DNA from: an uncultured Collinsella sp.
Lineage (GTDB): Bacteria; Actinomycetota; Coriobacteriia; Coriobacteriales; Coriobacteriaceae
Direction of reading: 5' to 3'
Length of the DNA: 21,714 bases
Assembly (NCBI GenBank): GCA_900541785.1
Contig: UQKY01000039.1
Coordinates: forward strand, 1-21,714
In this document: one piece after another, positions 1 through 7,622 of the stretch
Position numbering within the stretch: the stretch's first letter is position 1
Layout of the letters: the number at the start of each line of letters is the position of its first letter
Notes under the pieces: model-generated
What the model was told of the DNA's origin: nothing
Database searches by the model: none
The model's input: the letters and a program-made list of their open reading frames with translations, nothing else
Position numbers and translations under genes: made by a program

Positions 1-21
1 CCGCCGGGGACTGGCATGCGG

Positions 22-1962
22 TTAAGCGCCGCGTGCCATGGCCCACGCCAGCAGCAGAGCCACCACGCCGGCAGCGAGCACGGCACCAGCCATGGCGTAC
101 TCGCTGTCGCCGGACTCAGGCAACGTCTCCTTGCCAGCCTTCTTCTTAGGCTTGGAAGTCGTAGTCGTGGTCGTAGTAGTCGTGGTGGTCTGACCAGGAG
201 CGGGCTTGGCAGCCTCGGCAACGGTGAAGGTCGTCTCGGCGGTGCCCGTAGCCGAAACCACGCTCAGCTTGTGTTCGCCCACGCCGAGCGTCTTTAGGAA
301 GCTCGCCTTGAGCGTCACAATCGTAGAGCCCTCGGTGAGCACGTAGTTCTCGGCCGCGACCTCCTTGTCGTCAACCAGCACCTTCTGGAAGAACTTGAGC
401 GGCGCGTTCGAACGGAAGCTCAGGTCCTTGGCGGCATCGACCACCATCGTCTGGCCCTTGCCGTCGGTAATCTCGGGTGTCAGAATCGCGATCTCCTCAG
501 ACTTGCCCTTCTCACCGCAGACCCTGCACTCCTGGTGCTTCTCGCCCTTGGCCTCGACCGTCGCCGGCTTATCAACGACCCACTCAAAGGTGTGCTCAGC
601 CTTGTCGAGGACTTCGCCGCAGCGGCAGACATGCCAGTGGTTCTTGGCGTCGTGTGCCCAGCCGGAGCCGTCGGGCTCGTGCTTGAGGACACCCTCGACC
701 GTCATATTCACGTCGCCCTCGACATCCTTGAGCTCATAGGTGCCCTTGGCGGAAAGCTTAACGGACGCGCCGTTGACCTTGACGGCGTAGTCCTTACCCG
801 CAAAATACGCGCTGTCGATGCTCATGGTGAGCGTTGCAGTCCCGTGCCAATCGAGCTCGGTTGCCGTCGAGGTGAGCGCGTAGCCCACCTGATTGCTCGG
901 CAGCGTCACGACCAGCTTGGGACCGGCCGCCACGGTAACCTCGGTGGCGGAAGAGGCGTCGTAGTTAGTCTTGGCCTGGTAGCGCACCTCATACGCACCG
1001 GCGGCAAGACCCGTAAGCTCGGCCGTGCCCTCGCCCACCGCCTGATACTCGGCGGCACCCTTGGCGCGCCACTCCATCGTCGCGTCGACGCCCGTGACCT
1101 TGCCGTCACGCTTGCCGCTCACGGTCTCGGCCGCAGCCTGGACCACCGGCGCGCCCTGCGCGGCGCTCTTGATGGAGAAGTCGCACGTCAGGCCCTCGGT
1201 CGGAAGCGCGTAGTTGCCAGCGGCCTTGCCCGTCAGTGCGGTGAGGTTCGCCTGGTACGAATCGCCGGCCTCGACCTGGGAGCCCTCGACGGTCGCACCA
1301 AGGTCATCGTCGTCGATAACGTTGCCGAGCGTCGCCTCGGGGCAGCGCTCCTTGCCATCGTAAACAAACTCGCTGGTACCCCACTTCACAGTGAGCACGC
1401 GCTGGTTGATGGTGAACACGCCGTCAACAAACGTGATGTTGTAGTTGGGGTTTGCACCCTCGGGTTGCGTCAGCTGCAGAGCATAGCCGCCGTCGCGCAC
1501 GTTGTCGTTATCTTCACGCTTAATCTCAATGCCCTGAAGGTTCTCGCCCTCGACAAGCTCGCCAGACGTGATCGCCCACGTAAACACGGGGTCGGCCTCG
1601 CCGTACGTCTTGGAGGAGGCATCGGCTGCGACCGTAATCGCGCGCGGCTTGACCTCGAGAGTCACCTTACCCTCGGCCTTCACGCCGTCGATCGTTACCT
1701 CATAGGACACGGTCAGCGTGCCGACGTCCTTAATCTTGGGGGCCTCGGGGGACCAGTTCTTGCCGTCAGTGCTGTACTTTGCCGTTGCACCCTTGGGCAG
1801 ACTCGTCGCATCGACCGTGTGATACGCACCGTCGTACTCATCGGAATAGCCAACGATAGCGGCAGCCGGAATCTCGACCTCGGCCAGCTTGTGACCGCAA
1901 ACTTTGCACTTCTGTTGCTTGGATCCCTTCTCGGTTGCCGTGGGGCCTTGACGACGACCCAC
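22..1962 (-). CDS. Giant surface adhesin, 3' part with second MBG unit and sortase anchor
   Basis: This is the C-terminal part of the adhesin that begins at 6656. The first possible start is a GTG at 1960-1962 that is simply the out-of-frame version of the upstream Trp-Val codons; it has no ribosome binding site, so the piece is probably not translated alone. It contains a second ~460-residue unit with the MBG motif (SSKTYGEADP, NYNITFVDGVFTI), CxxC pairs (CKVCG, CRCG, CRVCG), then a final beta domain. The C terminus is a classical wall anchor: a run of 11 Thr, a Lys-rich stretch, LPESG at 109-123, a hydrophobic segment of about 20 residues and a short tail containing Arg. LPESG is a variant of LPXTG, with Ser in place of Thr, so a sortase that accepts Ser is implied. 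If the frame is intact in the organism, 22-6656 is one gene. Confidence 0.75.
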   Translation of the reverse strand: MGRRQGPTATEKGSKQQKCKVCGHKLAEVEIPAAAIVGYSDEYDGAYHTVDATSLPKGATAKYSTDGKNWSPEAPKIKDVGTLTVSYEVTIDGVKAEGKVTLEVKPRAITVAADASSKTYGEADPVFTWAITSGELVEGENLQGIEIKREDNDNVRDGGYALQLTQPEGANPNYNITFVDGVFTINQRVLTVKWGTSEFVYDGKERCPEATLGNVIDDDDLGATVEGSQVEAGDSYQANLTALTGKAAGNYALPTEGLTCDFSIKSAAQGAPVVQAAAETVSGKRDGKVTGVDATMEWRAKGAAEYQAVGEGTAELTGLAAGAYEVRYQAKTNYDASSATEVTVAAGPKLVVTLPSNQVGYALTSTATELDWHGTATLTMSIDSAYFAGKDYAVKVNGASVKLSAKGTYELKDVEGDVNMTVEGVLKHEPDGSGWAHDAKNHWHVCRCGEVLDKAEHTFEWVVDKPATVEAKGEKHQECRVCGEKGKSEEIAILTPEITDGKGQTMVVDAAKDLSFRSNAPLKFFQKVLVDDKEVAAENYVLTEGSTIVTLKASFLKTLGVGEHKLSVVSATGTAETTFTVAEAAKPAPGQTTTTTTTTTTTSKPKKKAGKETLPESGDSEYAMAGAVLAAGVVALLLAWAMARGA

Positions 1963-1976
1963 TCAAAGTCGTGCTC
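598..1976 (-). repeat. Tandem internal repeat of the adhesin, copy B (~460 codons)
   Basis: Copy B of the repeat, head to tail with copy A. It begins Glu-His-Asp-Phe-Glu-Trp and ends before Glu-His-Thr-Phe-Glu-Trp, where a third, partial unit starts. It is 1379 bases long, one fewer than a whole number of codons, because it holds the frameshift. The matching order of sub-domains in both copies indicates duplication of a whole multi-domain block. Confidence 0.85.
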
Positions 1977-4900
1977 GGCCTCGTCGATCTTGTCACCACA
2001 GGCGCACTCGTGCCAATGCGTGCTGTCGTCGGAGAGCCACTCATCGTTCACGGCCTCGTGCTTGCGCACGCCCTCGACGGTGACAACGAGGTCGCTCTCG
2101 GCGTTCTGAACGGTGAACTCGCCACGCGCGTCGAGCGTCACAACGGCATTGTTGACCTTGACGGCGTAAGAGTCGTTGTCAGTAAAGTAGCCGCTCTCGA
2201 TGCCGACCGTGAGGGTGGTTGATCCGTGCCAGTCAAGCTCGTCCGGGTTCGCCGCGATCGTATAGCCAACCTGCTTGGATGGCAGCGTCACGACGAGCTT
2301 GCCGCCGGCATTAACGGTAACCTCGGTGACGGAGGAGGCGTCATGGTCGCTATCGGCGCGGTAGCGCACCTCGTACGTGCCGACAGCACAATCCGTAATC
2401 TCAGTCACGCCATCGGGCACGCCCTGATACTCGCCAGATCCCTTGGCGCGCCACTCCATCTTCGCGTCGACACCCGTGATCTTACCGTCGGACTTACCAC
2501 TCACAGTCTCGGCTGTGGCCTGGACCTTCGGCGCGCCCTGGGGCGCCTTCTTGATGGAGAACTCACACGTCAGGCCTTCGGCGGGAAGCTTGTAGTTACC
2601 CGCGTCATCGCCCGTCAGCTCGGTGATTTTCGCCGTGTAGGTGCCGGCCTTGACCTTGGCGCCGTCGACGTACGCGGAGACATCGTCACCTTCGATGACA
2701 TTGTGGAGTTTCGCTTGGGGGCAGTGCTTCTCGCCGTCGTAGGTGAACCCAGTAGTGGTGTCCCACGTTACGGCGAGCTCGCGCTTGCCGATCGTAAAGG
2801 TGCCATCCTTGAACGTAATCTTGTAGTTGGAGTTGGCGCCCTCAGGCTGCGTCAGGCGCAGAGCATAGCCACCGTCGCGCACGCTGTCGTCATCATCGCG
2901 CTCAATCTCAATACCCTGAAGGCTCTCGCCCTCAACGAGCTCGCCAGAAGTGACGTCATACGTAAACTTGGGATCGTCCTCACCATAGGTCTTGGAGGCG
3001 TCCTGCGCCGCGACCGTTATCGCACGCGGTTTGACCTCAAGCGTCACCTTACCGTCAACCGCCGCGCCATCAATCGTGACGCGATAGTCGACCGTCACAC
3101 TGCCGGCGTCCTTGATGCTGGGCGCAACGCTCGTCCAGCCGCCTTCAGCAGCCTTGTATTCAACGACGGCGCCCTCGGGCAGCGTCGAGGCGTCGACAGA
3201 GTGCTCCTTGCCGTCATATTTGCCCGAGTAACCCTTAACAGCCAGGGCCGGGACCTCTACCGTGCCCGACTCATGGCCGCACACGGAGCACTTCCCGTGC
3301 TTGGAGCCGGTCTCAGTAACCGTCGGCTGTTTGTCGATGGTCCATTCATACGCATGCTCGGCGTACATCTTAATTGTGATGGTCTCTTTATTGCCGGCAG
3401 TGTCCGTAGCCACGATTGCATGCTCAGTACCGGCATCGCCTTCAGCGGCCTTAACCGTGTACTTTCCGTCCTTGCCAGCCTCGAGCTCCTTGCCGTTGTC
3501 AGTGACCGTCACCGTCTCGTCACGGTCATCGATCACGTCAAACGAAACGCTCTCGCAATAGGTCTTATCTACCCAGAGGTCATAAATGACGGGCTTATAG
3601 GTATCCACATAGGTATAAGGCTCTTCATCCCACCTGCCGTTGCAAACCCTGCAGACCTTTTGACGAACGCCATCGGCCTCAGGCGTGGCGGGCGTAACGA
3701 TCTCATATTTCCACCTGCAGGGCTGGCGCTCCTGCTCCGTCTTGCAGTACTTGCAGCGCTTAACGTGGCTACCTTCGCCATTCGACTTCCAAGCTGCATT
3801 GTCGGCAACGGCATGGGGGCCCGGCTCGATCTTAACCTCGGTATCGGCAGACGCATTGTGATTGTTATCCTCGGCATAGCGGACGTAGTACGTTCCCGAC
3901 CTCGTAAGCTCGGTCAATTTACCGTCAGACGTTATCTTCTGGTAATCCCCACTCGACCCGCGACGGTATTCCATCGCCTTGGTCACACCCGAAATAGAGC
4001 CGTCCTTGCTGCTGCACGTGGTCCAATTATTACCCACGAGGTCAGTCGGCGCGTCCTGGTCGGCCTTGGAAATCTTCACAGTCGCGCTGCCCGTGACGGT
4101 CAGGTAGTCAGAAGCCGTCACACGATAGGATGTCGTGTACTCGGCCGCATTGCGATAGGTCGGCTTTTTCGTCGTCCAATCGCCGCCCTCTTCGCAGTAC
4201 TCGATCTTCATATCCGCCGGCTGGGGATCATTCTTAACGTTGACCGTAATGCCGTGCTCGTCGCCATCATAGGTGCCATCGAAGCCAGCGACCTCGAGGT
4301 CAAAGCGCGAAACGTCAACGATCTCCCATTTGAGCATCAGAACACTTGTGGTGCCACCATCGGTCGTGAAGTTGCCCTTACCGATGACAATACACTCGTA
4401 TTGCCCCGGCTCGGTCTGCTTCAGTCCGGATTCACTTCGAGCGCTGAGCTCGTAATCCTTGCCCTCAACGAGATCGACCCACTCGCCGGCGCCGTTCTTG
4501 AACTTTGCACTTTCAACGACAGGCTGATGTTCCTTGCCGTCATAGGCATACTTGCCCGCGCCCTTGCCGCCGTCTTTAAGGGTGAACTTGTAGGATTGAT
4601 TCTTGACCAAGCGACGCTGCGAAATCTCAAAAGACTTCTTGCCCTCGAGCGTCTGACCAGAGGCAGTCTTAAAGCTCGTAACGACATAGTAGTAGCCAGC
4701 GTCCGCCGGAGCATCCTTGAGCTTGGTGCCGTTTTTATATGCCTCGGCGTCCGCCTGGGACTTGCACTGATACCACGTGAATTCATCGCTGGCCGTCACG
4801 CCCATCTGCTCCAGATTCCACGCGCCGTCCTTATTCAAAGCAATCTTGACCGGACAGCCGTCATAGACAAGCTCTGCGCTCTGAGAGCTCGTTGCCTTGG

Positions 4901-6656
4901 ACATGGAGAGCTTGTACGTGGCCGTCAGGTACTTTTTGGGCTCGCCGTCCTCGCCCGTACCATATTCGCACTCGCTGTTGCGGAACGGACCCACGCACGA
5001 CGCCTTAACGCCCAAACCATCAGCTTCAACCTTCCACTTGTGCTGGTGGATGGTCTCGCGGAAGGTGAGGTCGCCGTTAAGGTTCACGACCTCGTACTTG
5101 TCGGAGTTGTCGTCGTTCTCGGACGAGCCGTCTGGCACAACGCCTTCGATCTTGTTGGATTCGCAGGTGCCAAGGGCACGCGACTTTACACCATTACTGT
5201 CCGCAGTCTCCTCAATCGAGATCCAAACATTGTCTTCAAAGCCTCCGCGTACGGAGAAGTCAGACGCGATATTCAGCGCCGGGACGTTGGCATCGACACT
5301 CTTTTTCTTCGGGACATACAGGCTCTTGGCGGTTCCCGTAGCTTTATCAGCTTCAGTGTACTTGTCGCCATAATTAGTATCGTCGGCGTGGCTGTTCTTC
5401 CAGTAGCTCGCGATTTCCGGCGATCCATTGAGGGTAAGGGTCCCGGCGGCGTAAACCACGCACGTATTGCCGCGCGCGCCATAGCGAGAAATTTCGCCAC
5501 CGTTTATGTTGCAGCGAGCGCTTCGTGCAACATTAAGGGCATCAACCGTCAAAGTATTGTCAGCGGAGCTCGAACGCGTGCTGTGGAAGTTGCTCATCGT
5601 GCAGCTGTTGAGGTTGACCGTAGCGTTGGTGACGCCCATCACGCCGGCGACAGCATAAGTATTAAGAATAGAGGAGTTAGCAAAATAACGAGACGCTTCG
5701 ACCGACTCATAGCTATTGTTCGCCTGCCTGACGCCCAGGTTCTCCCCATTGCTGCCACTGAAGCTGCAATTGTTGAACGTCGCTGTCAACTTTGCGACAG
5801 CGCTTCCGTCTTTGGGCATCTTGAAGCTGCTGTTGCCATCGACGGAAACAGCACCATTAAAGTCTCCGGACGTATCGTAGAACTCGCAGTCGGTAAAAGT
5901 CGCCGTGAAGGGCTTGGTGTTGCCGCCAGTCGTATCCCTGCCCTCACGGAAGAGACGTACGGGGACGGCATACTCTTGGGCGTTGCCCGCCACTGCGCCC
6001 GATTTGCCAGCATAGTCCTGGATCTTAAGTTTTTCGAACTTGGCGGTCAGCTCACCCTCGGCGCTGCCCAGGGAAATCGCAGGCACCTTTTGGTCGAGCC
6101 TACTGCTGTACGAGAGGAAGAAGTTCTGAGAACCATCGCCGAGCTTTAGGCTAACCGAGATGCCACCCGAAGCGTTTTTGTAGCCACCGTCGTAATATCG
6201 GTCGGTCAAAAACCCGCTTACGGACTGGTTCCCCCCATTCTTATCATGAAAGCTGACGCACGGATTGTTGATACCGATGAACTCGATATTGCTGCCCCGC
6301 TTGATGTTGAACAGCCATCGAGTTTGCCCAACTAATGAGTTCGTACTGCCGTTCACGTAGACTGTGCCATCAATGTAAATCGTCACGGGGTTATACGAAG
6401 TCGCGTTCGGAACGTCGATGACGTAGCCCGAGGAGGGCGTGGTCTGATTCTCGCTCGTCCTGAGCACATAGCAACCAGGCTCGGTGATTTTAACGGGCTC
6501 TTTGCCTGCCTGTCCAAGCGACAGCACTTGTGTATTAGCAGGCACCTGTGTCTCGGCACTGGCCACCGCCGGCGTCGCCACGAGTGCGCAGGCCACGGTT
6601 GCGATACCCAGCAGACGCGTCAACGCAGCGCGCATCCCCATCTTCTTCTCCCTCAT
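1713..6656 (-). CDS. Giant secreted MBG-domain surface adhesin, 5' part (reading frame breaks near 1945)
   Basis: This is the N-terminal three quarters of a very large cell-surface protein. The start at 6656 is preceded by AAGGGAG with a 7-base spacer. Residues 1-34 form a signal peptide (basic start, hydrophobic core, ASA cleavage site before Glu35). Residues ~40-480 are rich in short repeated Asn/Ser/Gly strands (for example FIGINNP, NINGGEISRYG) like a right-handed beta-helix. Next come Cys-containing segments with CxxC pairs and Ig-like beta domains with the YDG(K/E)H motif. From residue ~1100 there is a full MBG unit (SKTYGEDDP, NYKITFKDGTFTI). At about residue 1570 the frame is lost, and the last ~80 residues (Arg/Pro/Ser-rich, to 1713) are out-of-frame translation. 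Restoring one C in the coding strand near 1942-1945 joins it to the downstream part and gives 2211 residues. Likely role is adhesion; the ligand is unknown. The gene may be broken in this strain or this may be a sequencing error. Confidence 0.8.
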   Translation of the reverse strand: MREKKMGMRAALTRLLGIATVACALVATPAVASAETQVPANTQVLSLGQAGKEPVKITEPGCYVLRTSENQTTPSSGYVIDVPNATSYNPVTIYIDGTVYVNGSTNSLVGQTRWLFNIKRGSNIEFIGINNPCVSFHDKNGGNQSVSGFLTDRYYDGGYKNASGGISVSLKLGDGSQNFFLSYSSRLDQKVPAISLGSAEGELTAKFEKLKIQDYAGKSGAVAGNAQEYAVPVRLFREGRDTTGGNTKPFTATFTDCEFYDTSGDFNGAVSVDGNSSFKMPKDGSAVAKLTATFNNCSFSGSNGENLGVRQANNSYESVEASRYFANSSILNTYAVAGVMGVTNATVNLNSCTMSNFHSTRSSSADNTLTVDALNVARSARCNINGGEISRYGARGNTCVVYAAGTLTLNGSPEIASYWKNSHADDTNYGDKYTEADKATGTAKSLYVPKKKSVDANVPALNIASDFSVRGGFEDNVWISIEETADSNGVKSRALGTCESNKIEGVVPDGSSENDDNSDKYEVVNLNGDLTFRETIHQHKWKVEADGLGVKASCVGPFRNSECEYGTGEDGEPKKYLTATYKLSMSKATSSQSAELVYDGCPVKIALNKDGAWNLEQMGVTASDEFTWYQCKSQADAEAYKNGTKLKDAPADAGYYYVVTSFKTASGQTLEGKKSFEISQRRLVKNQSYKFTLKDGGKGAGKYAYDGKEHQPVVESAKFKNGAGEWVDLVEGKDYELSARSESGLKQTEPGQYECIVIGKGNFTTDGGTTSVLMLKWEIVDVSRFDLEVAGFDGTYDGDEHGITVNVKNDPQPADMKIEYCEEGGDWTTKKPTYRNAAEYTTSYRVTASDYLTVTGSATVKISKADQDAPTDLVGNNWTTCSSKDGSISGVTKAMEYRRGSSGDYQKITSDGKLTELTRSGTYYVRYAEDNNHNASADTEVKIEPGPHAVADNAAWKSNGEGSHVKRCKYCKTEQERQPCRWKYEIVTPATPEADGVRQKVCRVCNGRWDEEPYTYVDTYKPVIYDLWVDKTYCESVSFDVIDDRDETVTVTDNGKELEAGKDGKYTVKAAEGDAGTEHAIVATDTAGNKETITIKMYAEHAYEWTIDKQPTVTETGSKHGKCSVCGHESGTVEVPALAVKGYSGKYDGKEHSVDASTLPEGAVVEYKAAEGGWTSVAPSIKDAGSVTVDYRVTIDGAAVDGKVTLEVKPRAITVAAQDASKTYGEDDPKFTYDVTSGELVEGESLQGIEIERDDDDSVRDGGYALRLTQPEGANSNYKITFKDGTFTIGKRELAVTWDTTTGFTYDGEKHCPQAKLHNVIEGDDVSAYVDGAKVKAGTYTAKITELTGDDAGNYKLPAEGLTCEFSIKKAPQGAPKVQATAETVSGKSDGKITGVDAKMEWRAKGSGEYQGVPDGVTEITDCAVGTYEVRYRADSDHDASSVTEVTVNAGGKLVVTLPSKQVGYTIAANPDELDWHGSTTLTVGIESGYFTDNDSYAVKVNNAVVTLDARGEFTVQNAESDLVVTVEGVRKHEAVNDEWLSDDSTHWHECACGDKIDEAEHDFEWVVVKAPRQPRRDPSNRSAKFAVTSWPRSRFRLPLSLAIPMSTTVRITRSMRRVCPRVQRQSTALTARTGPPRPPRLRTSAR
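1941..1946 (-). other. Single-base frameshift site in the adhesin gene
   Basis: Upstream coding reads Glu-Trp-Val-Val-Val-Lys-Ala-Pro, and the homologous continuation Thr-Ala-Thr-Glu-Lys-Gly is in another frame. The coding strand has CCCC (plus-strand GGGG, 1942-1945). Adding a fifth C restores the frame and makes the segment the same length as the equivalent segment of the next unit (Trp-Val-Val-Asp-Lys-Pro). With the extra base, 22-6656 is an exact multiple of three. This is a one-base deletion in a short homopolymer, either a real mutation or a sequencing error. Confidence 0.85.
1977..3359 (-). repeat. Tandem internal repeat of the adhesin, copy A (~461 codons)
   Basis: This unit runs from Glu-His-Ala-Tyr-Glu-Trp to just before the equivalent Glu-His-Asp-Phe-Glu-Trp. 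It comprises a CxxC-type segment, a YDGKEH Ig-like segment, an MBG domain, a second YDGEKHCP segment, a WRAKGSGEYQ segment and a HWHECACG metal-ligand-like segment. It is collinear over its whole length with copy B at 598-1976 and clearly homologous in protein sequence, though diverged. Confidence 0.85.
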
Positions 6657-6899
6657 CGTTCAGCTCCCTTGCCCCTATGCTTTCGCGATGTCCGATATCG
6701 CTTGGCGCTGACGGCCGGCATGGTCCCTCGCCGGCCGCCAGCTCAACTTGACATATATATCCACCTGGTATTGTGCAACCGCATGTTTTGACACCCTGCT
6801 GCTCGGCGCGAGTTGCGTACCGTGGGGCGCAAATGGAACGCACCCCCGCGGGTGGCGCGTGCACGATGTGGCAAAATCGAGGTACTAAGGGGGCCCGAT
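6657..6899. promoter_or_regulatory. Divergent intergenic region between adhesin and two-component genes, with a 13-bp inverted repeat
   Basis: Both flanking genes must be transcribed outward from these 243 bases. An inverted repeat with arms CTGACGGCCGGC (6708-6719) and GCCGGCCGCCAG (6730-6741), plus one more G-C pair outside, has a single mismatch and a 10-base loop. It has no T tract, so it is more likely an operator or leader hairpin of the adhesin (about 50 bases before its start) than a terminator. A weak plus-strand promoter is possible (TTGACA 6748-6753, 15 bases, TATTGT 6769-6774). A second small repeat, CACCC/GGGTG, lies at 6841-6854. I could not identify an exact LytTR binding-site pair. 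Confidence 0.5.
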
Positions 6900-7622
6900 A
6901 TGCTCAAAATCATCGCCTGCGACGACGACGTCGCCTTTCTAGATAACCTGCACCGCATGATCAATCGCTGGTCGGCCGAGACGGGTACGGCGGTCGATGT
7001 TGCACTCGTCACGCGCGGCGAGGACCTGCTGGCACGCCATGCCGCATCGCGCGCCGACATTATCATGCTCGACATGATCATGCCGCTCGTCAACGGCATG
7101 GACACCGCCCGCGAGCTGCGCCAATCCGATACCGCCGTGCGCTTGGTATTTCTGACCTCATCGCCCGAGTTCGCGCTTGAGTCCTACGAGGTCCGCGCCT
7201 TCGACTACCTGCTCAAACCCGTGACCTACGAGCGCGTGGCGCAACTGCTCGACGAGCTGTCGAGCCTGCGTCCGGCAGCGACCGACGAGCTCGTCATCAA
7301 AACGTCCTTTGGCTACCATGCCCTGCGCCTATCCGATATCGAATATGCCGAGGCTCGCAACAAGCACGTGGTCTTCCACCTGCGCGACGGCCGCGATATC
7401 GAGGCGCTCGAGCCGTTCCGCAGCATCGAGGACCGACTGACCCAAAACGCGACCTTCTTTAAGTGCCACCGCAGCTACCAGGTCAATCTGCGCAACATCG
7501 ACCACTTTAACCGCACGGAAATCGTCATGCGCTCGGGCGCGTGCATACCGCTCGCGCGCAGCTGCAAGCAGGGATTCCAAGACGCCTACTTTGCGGTGCG
7601 GTTCGAGGGCGGGAGACGCTGA
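6900..7622 (+). CDS. LytTR-family response regulator
   Basis: Cytoplasmic transcription regulator of 240 residues, the partner of the kinase that follows. Residues 1-120 are a receiver domain with an acidic pocket (Asp8-Asp9-Asp10), phospho-acceptor Asp58 in IIMLDMIMP, Thr86 in FLTSS and Lys106 in DYLLKP. Residues ~135-235 form a LytTR DNA-binding domain (ALRLSDIEYAEARNKHVVFH, FFKCHRSYQVNLRNIDH). The start at 6900 is chosen because AAGGGGG sits 6 bases upstream and the receiver fold begins immediately; a longer reading frame from 6813 adds 29 residues with no domain. It overlaps the kinase gene by one base (TGATG), so the two are translationally coupled. It is divergent from the adhesin gene, a plausible target by position. 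Family identification is firm; the regulon is inferred. Confidence 0.93.
   Translation: MLKIIACDDDVAFLDNLHRMINRWSAETGTAVDVALVTRGEDLLARHAASRADIIMLDMIMPLVNGMDTARELRQSDTAVRLVFLTSSPEFALESYEVRAFDYLLKPVTYERVAQLLDELSSLRPAATDELVIKTSFGYHALRLSDIEYAEARNKHVVFHLRDGRDIEALEPFRSIEDRLTQNATFFKCHRSYQVNLRNIDHFNRTEIVMRSGACIPLARSCKQGFQDAYFAVRFEGGRR

Noticed and set aside
1960..1962. A GTG as an independent start of the adhesin 3' part.
   Set aside because: It is an out-of-frame reading of conserved Trp-Val codons of the upstream part, without a ribosome binding site; a frameshift explains it better.
2226..6149. A 1307-codon open frame on the plus strand opposite the adhesin.
   Set aside because: It is the reverse-complement shadow of a biased GC-rich coding sequence. 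It has no ribosome binding site or recognisable domain, whereas the minus strand has a signal peptide, domains and a wall anchor.
6781..6816. A second TTGACA at 6788-6793 as the promoter of the response regulator.
   Set aside because: No -10-like sequence lies at 15-19 bases downstream.
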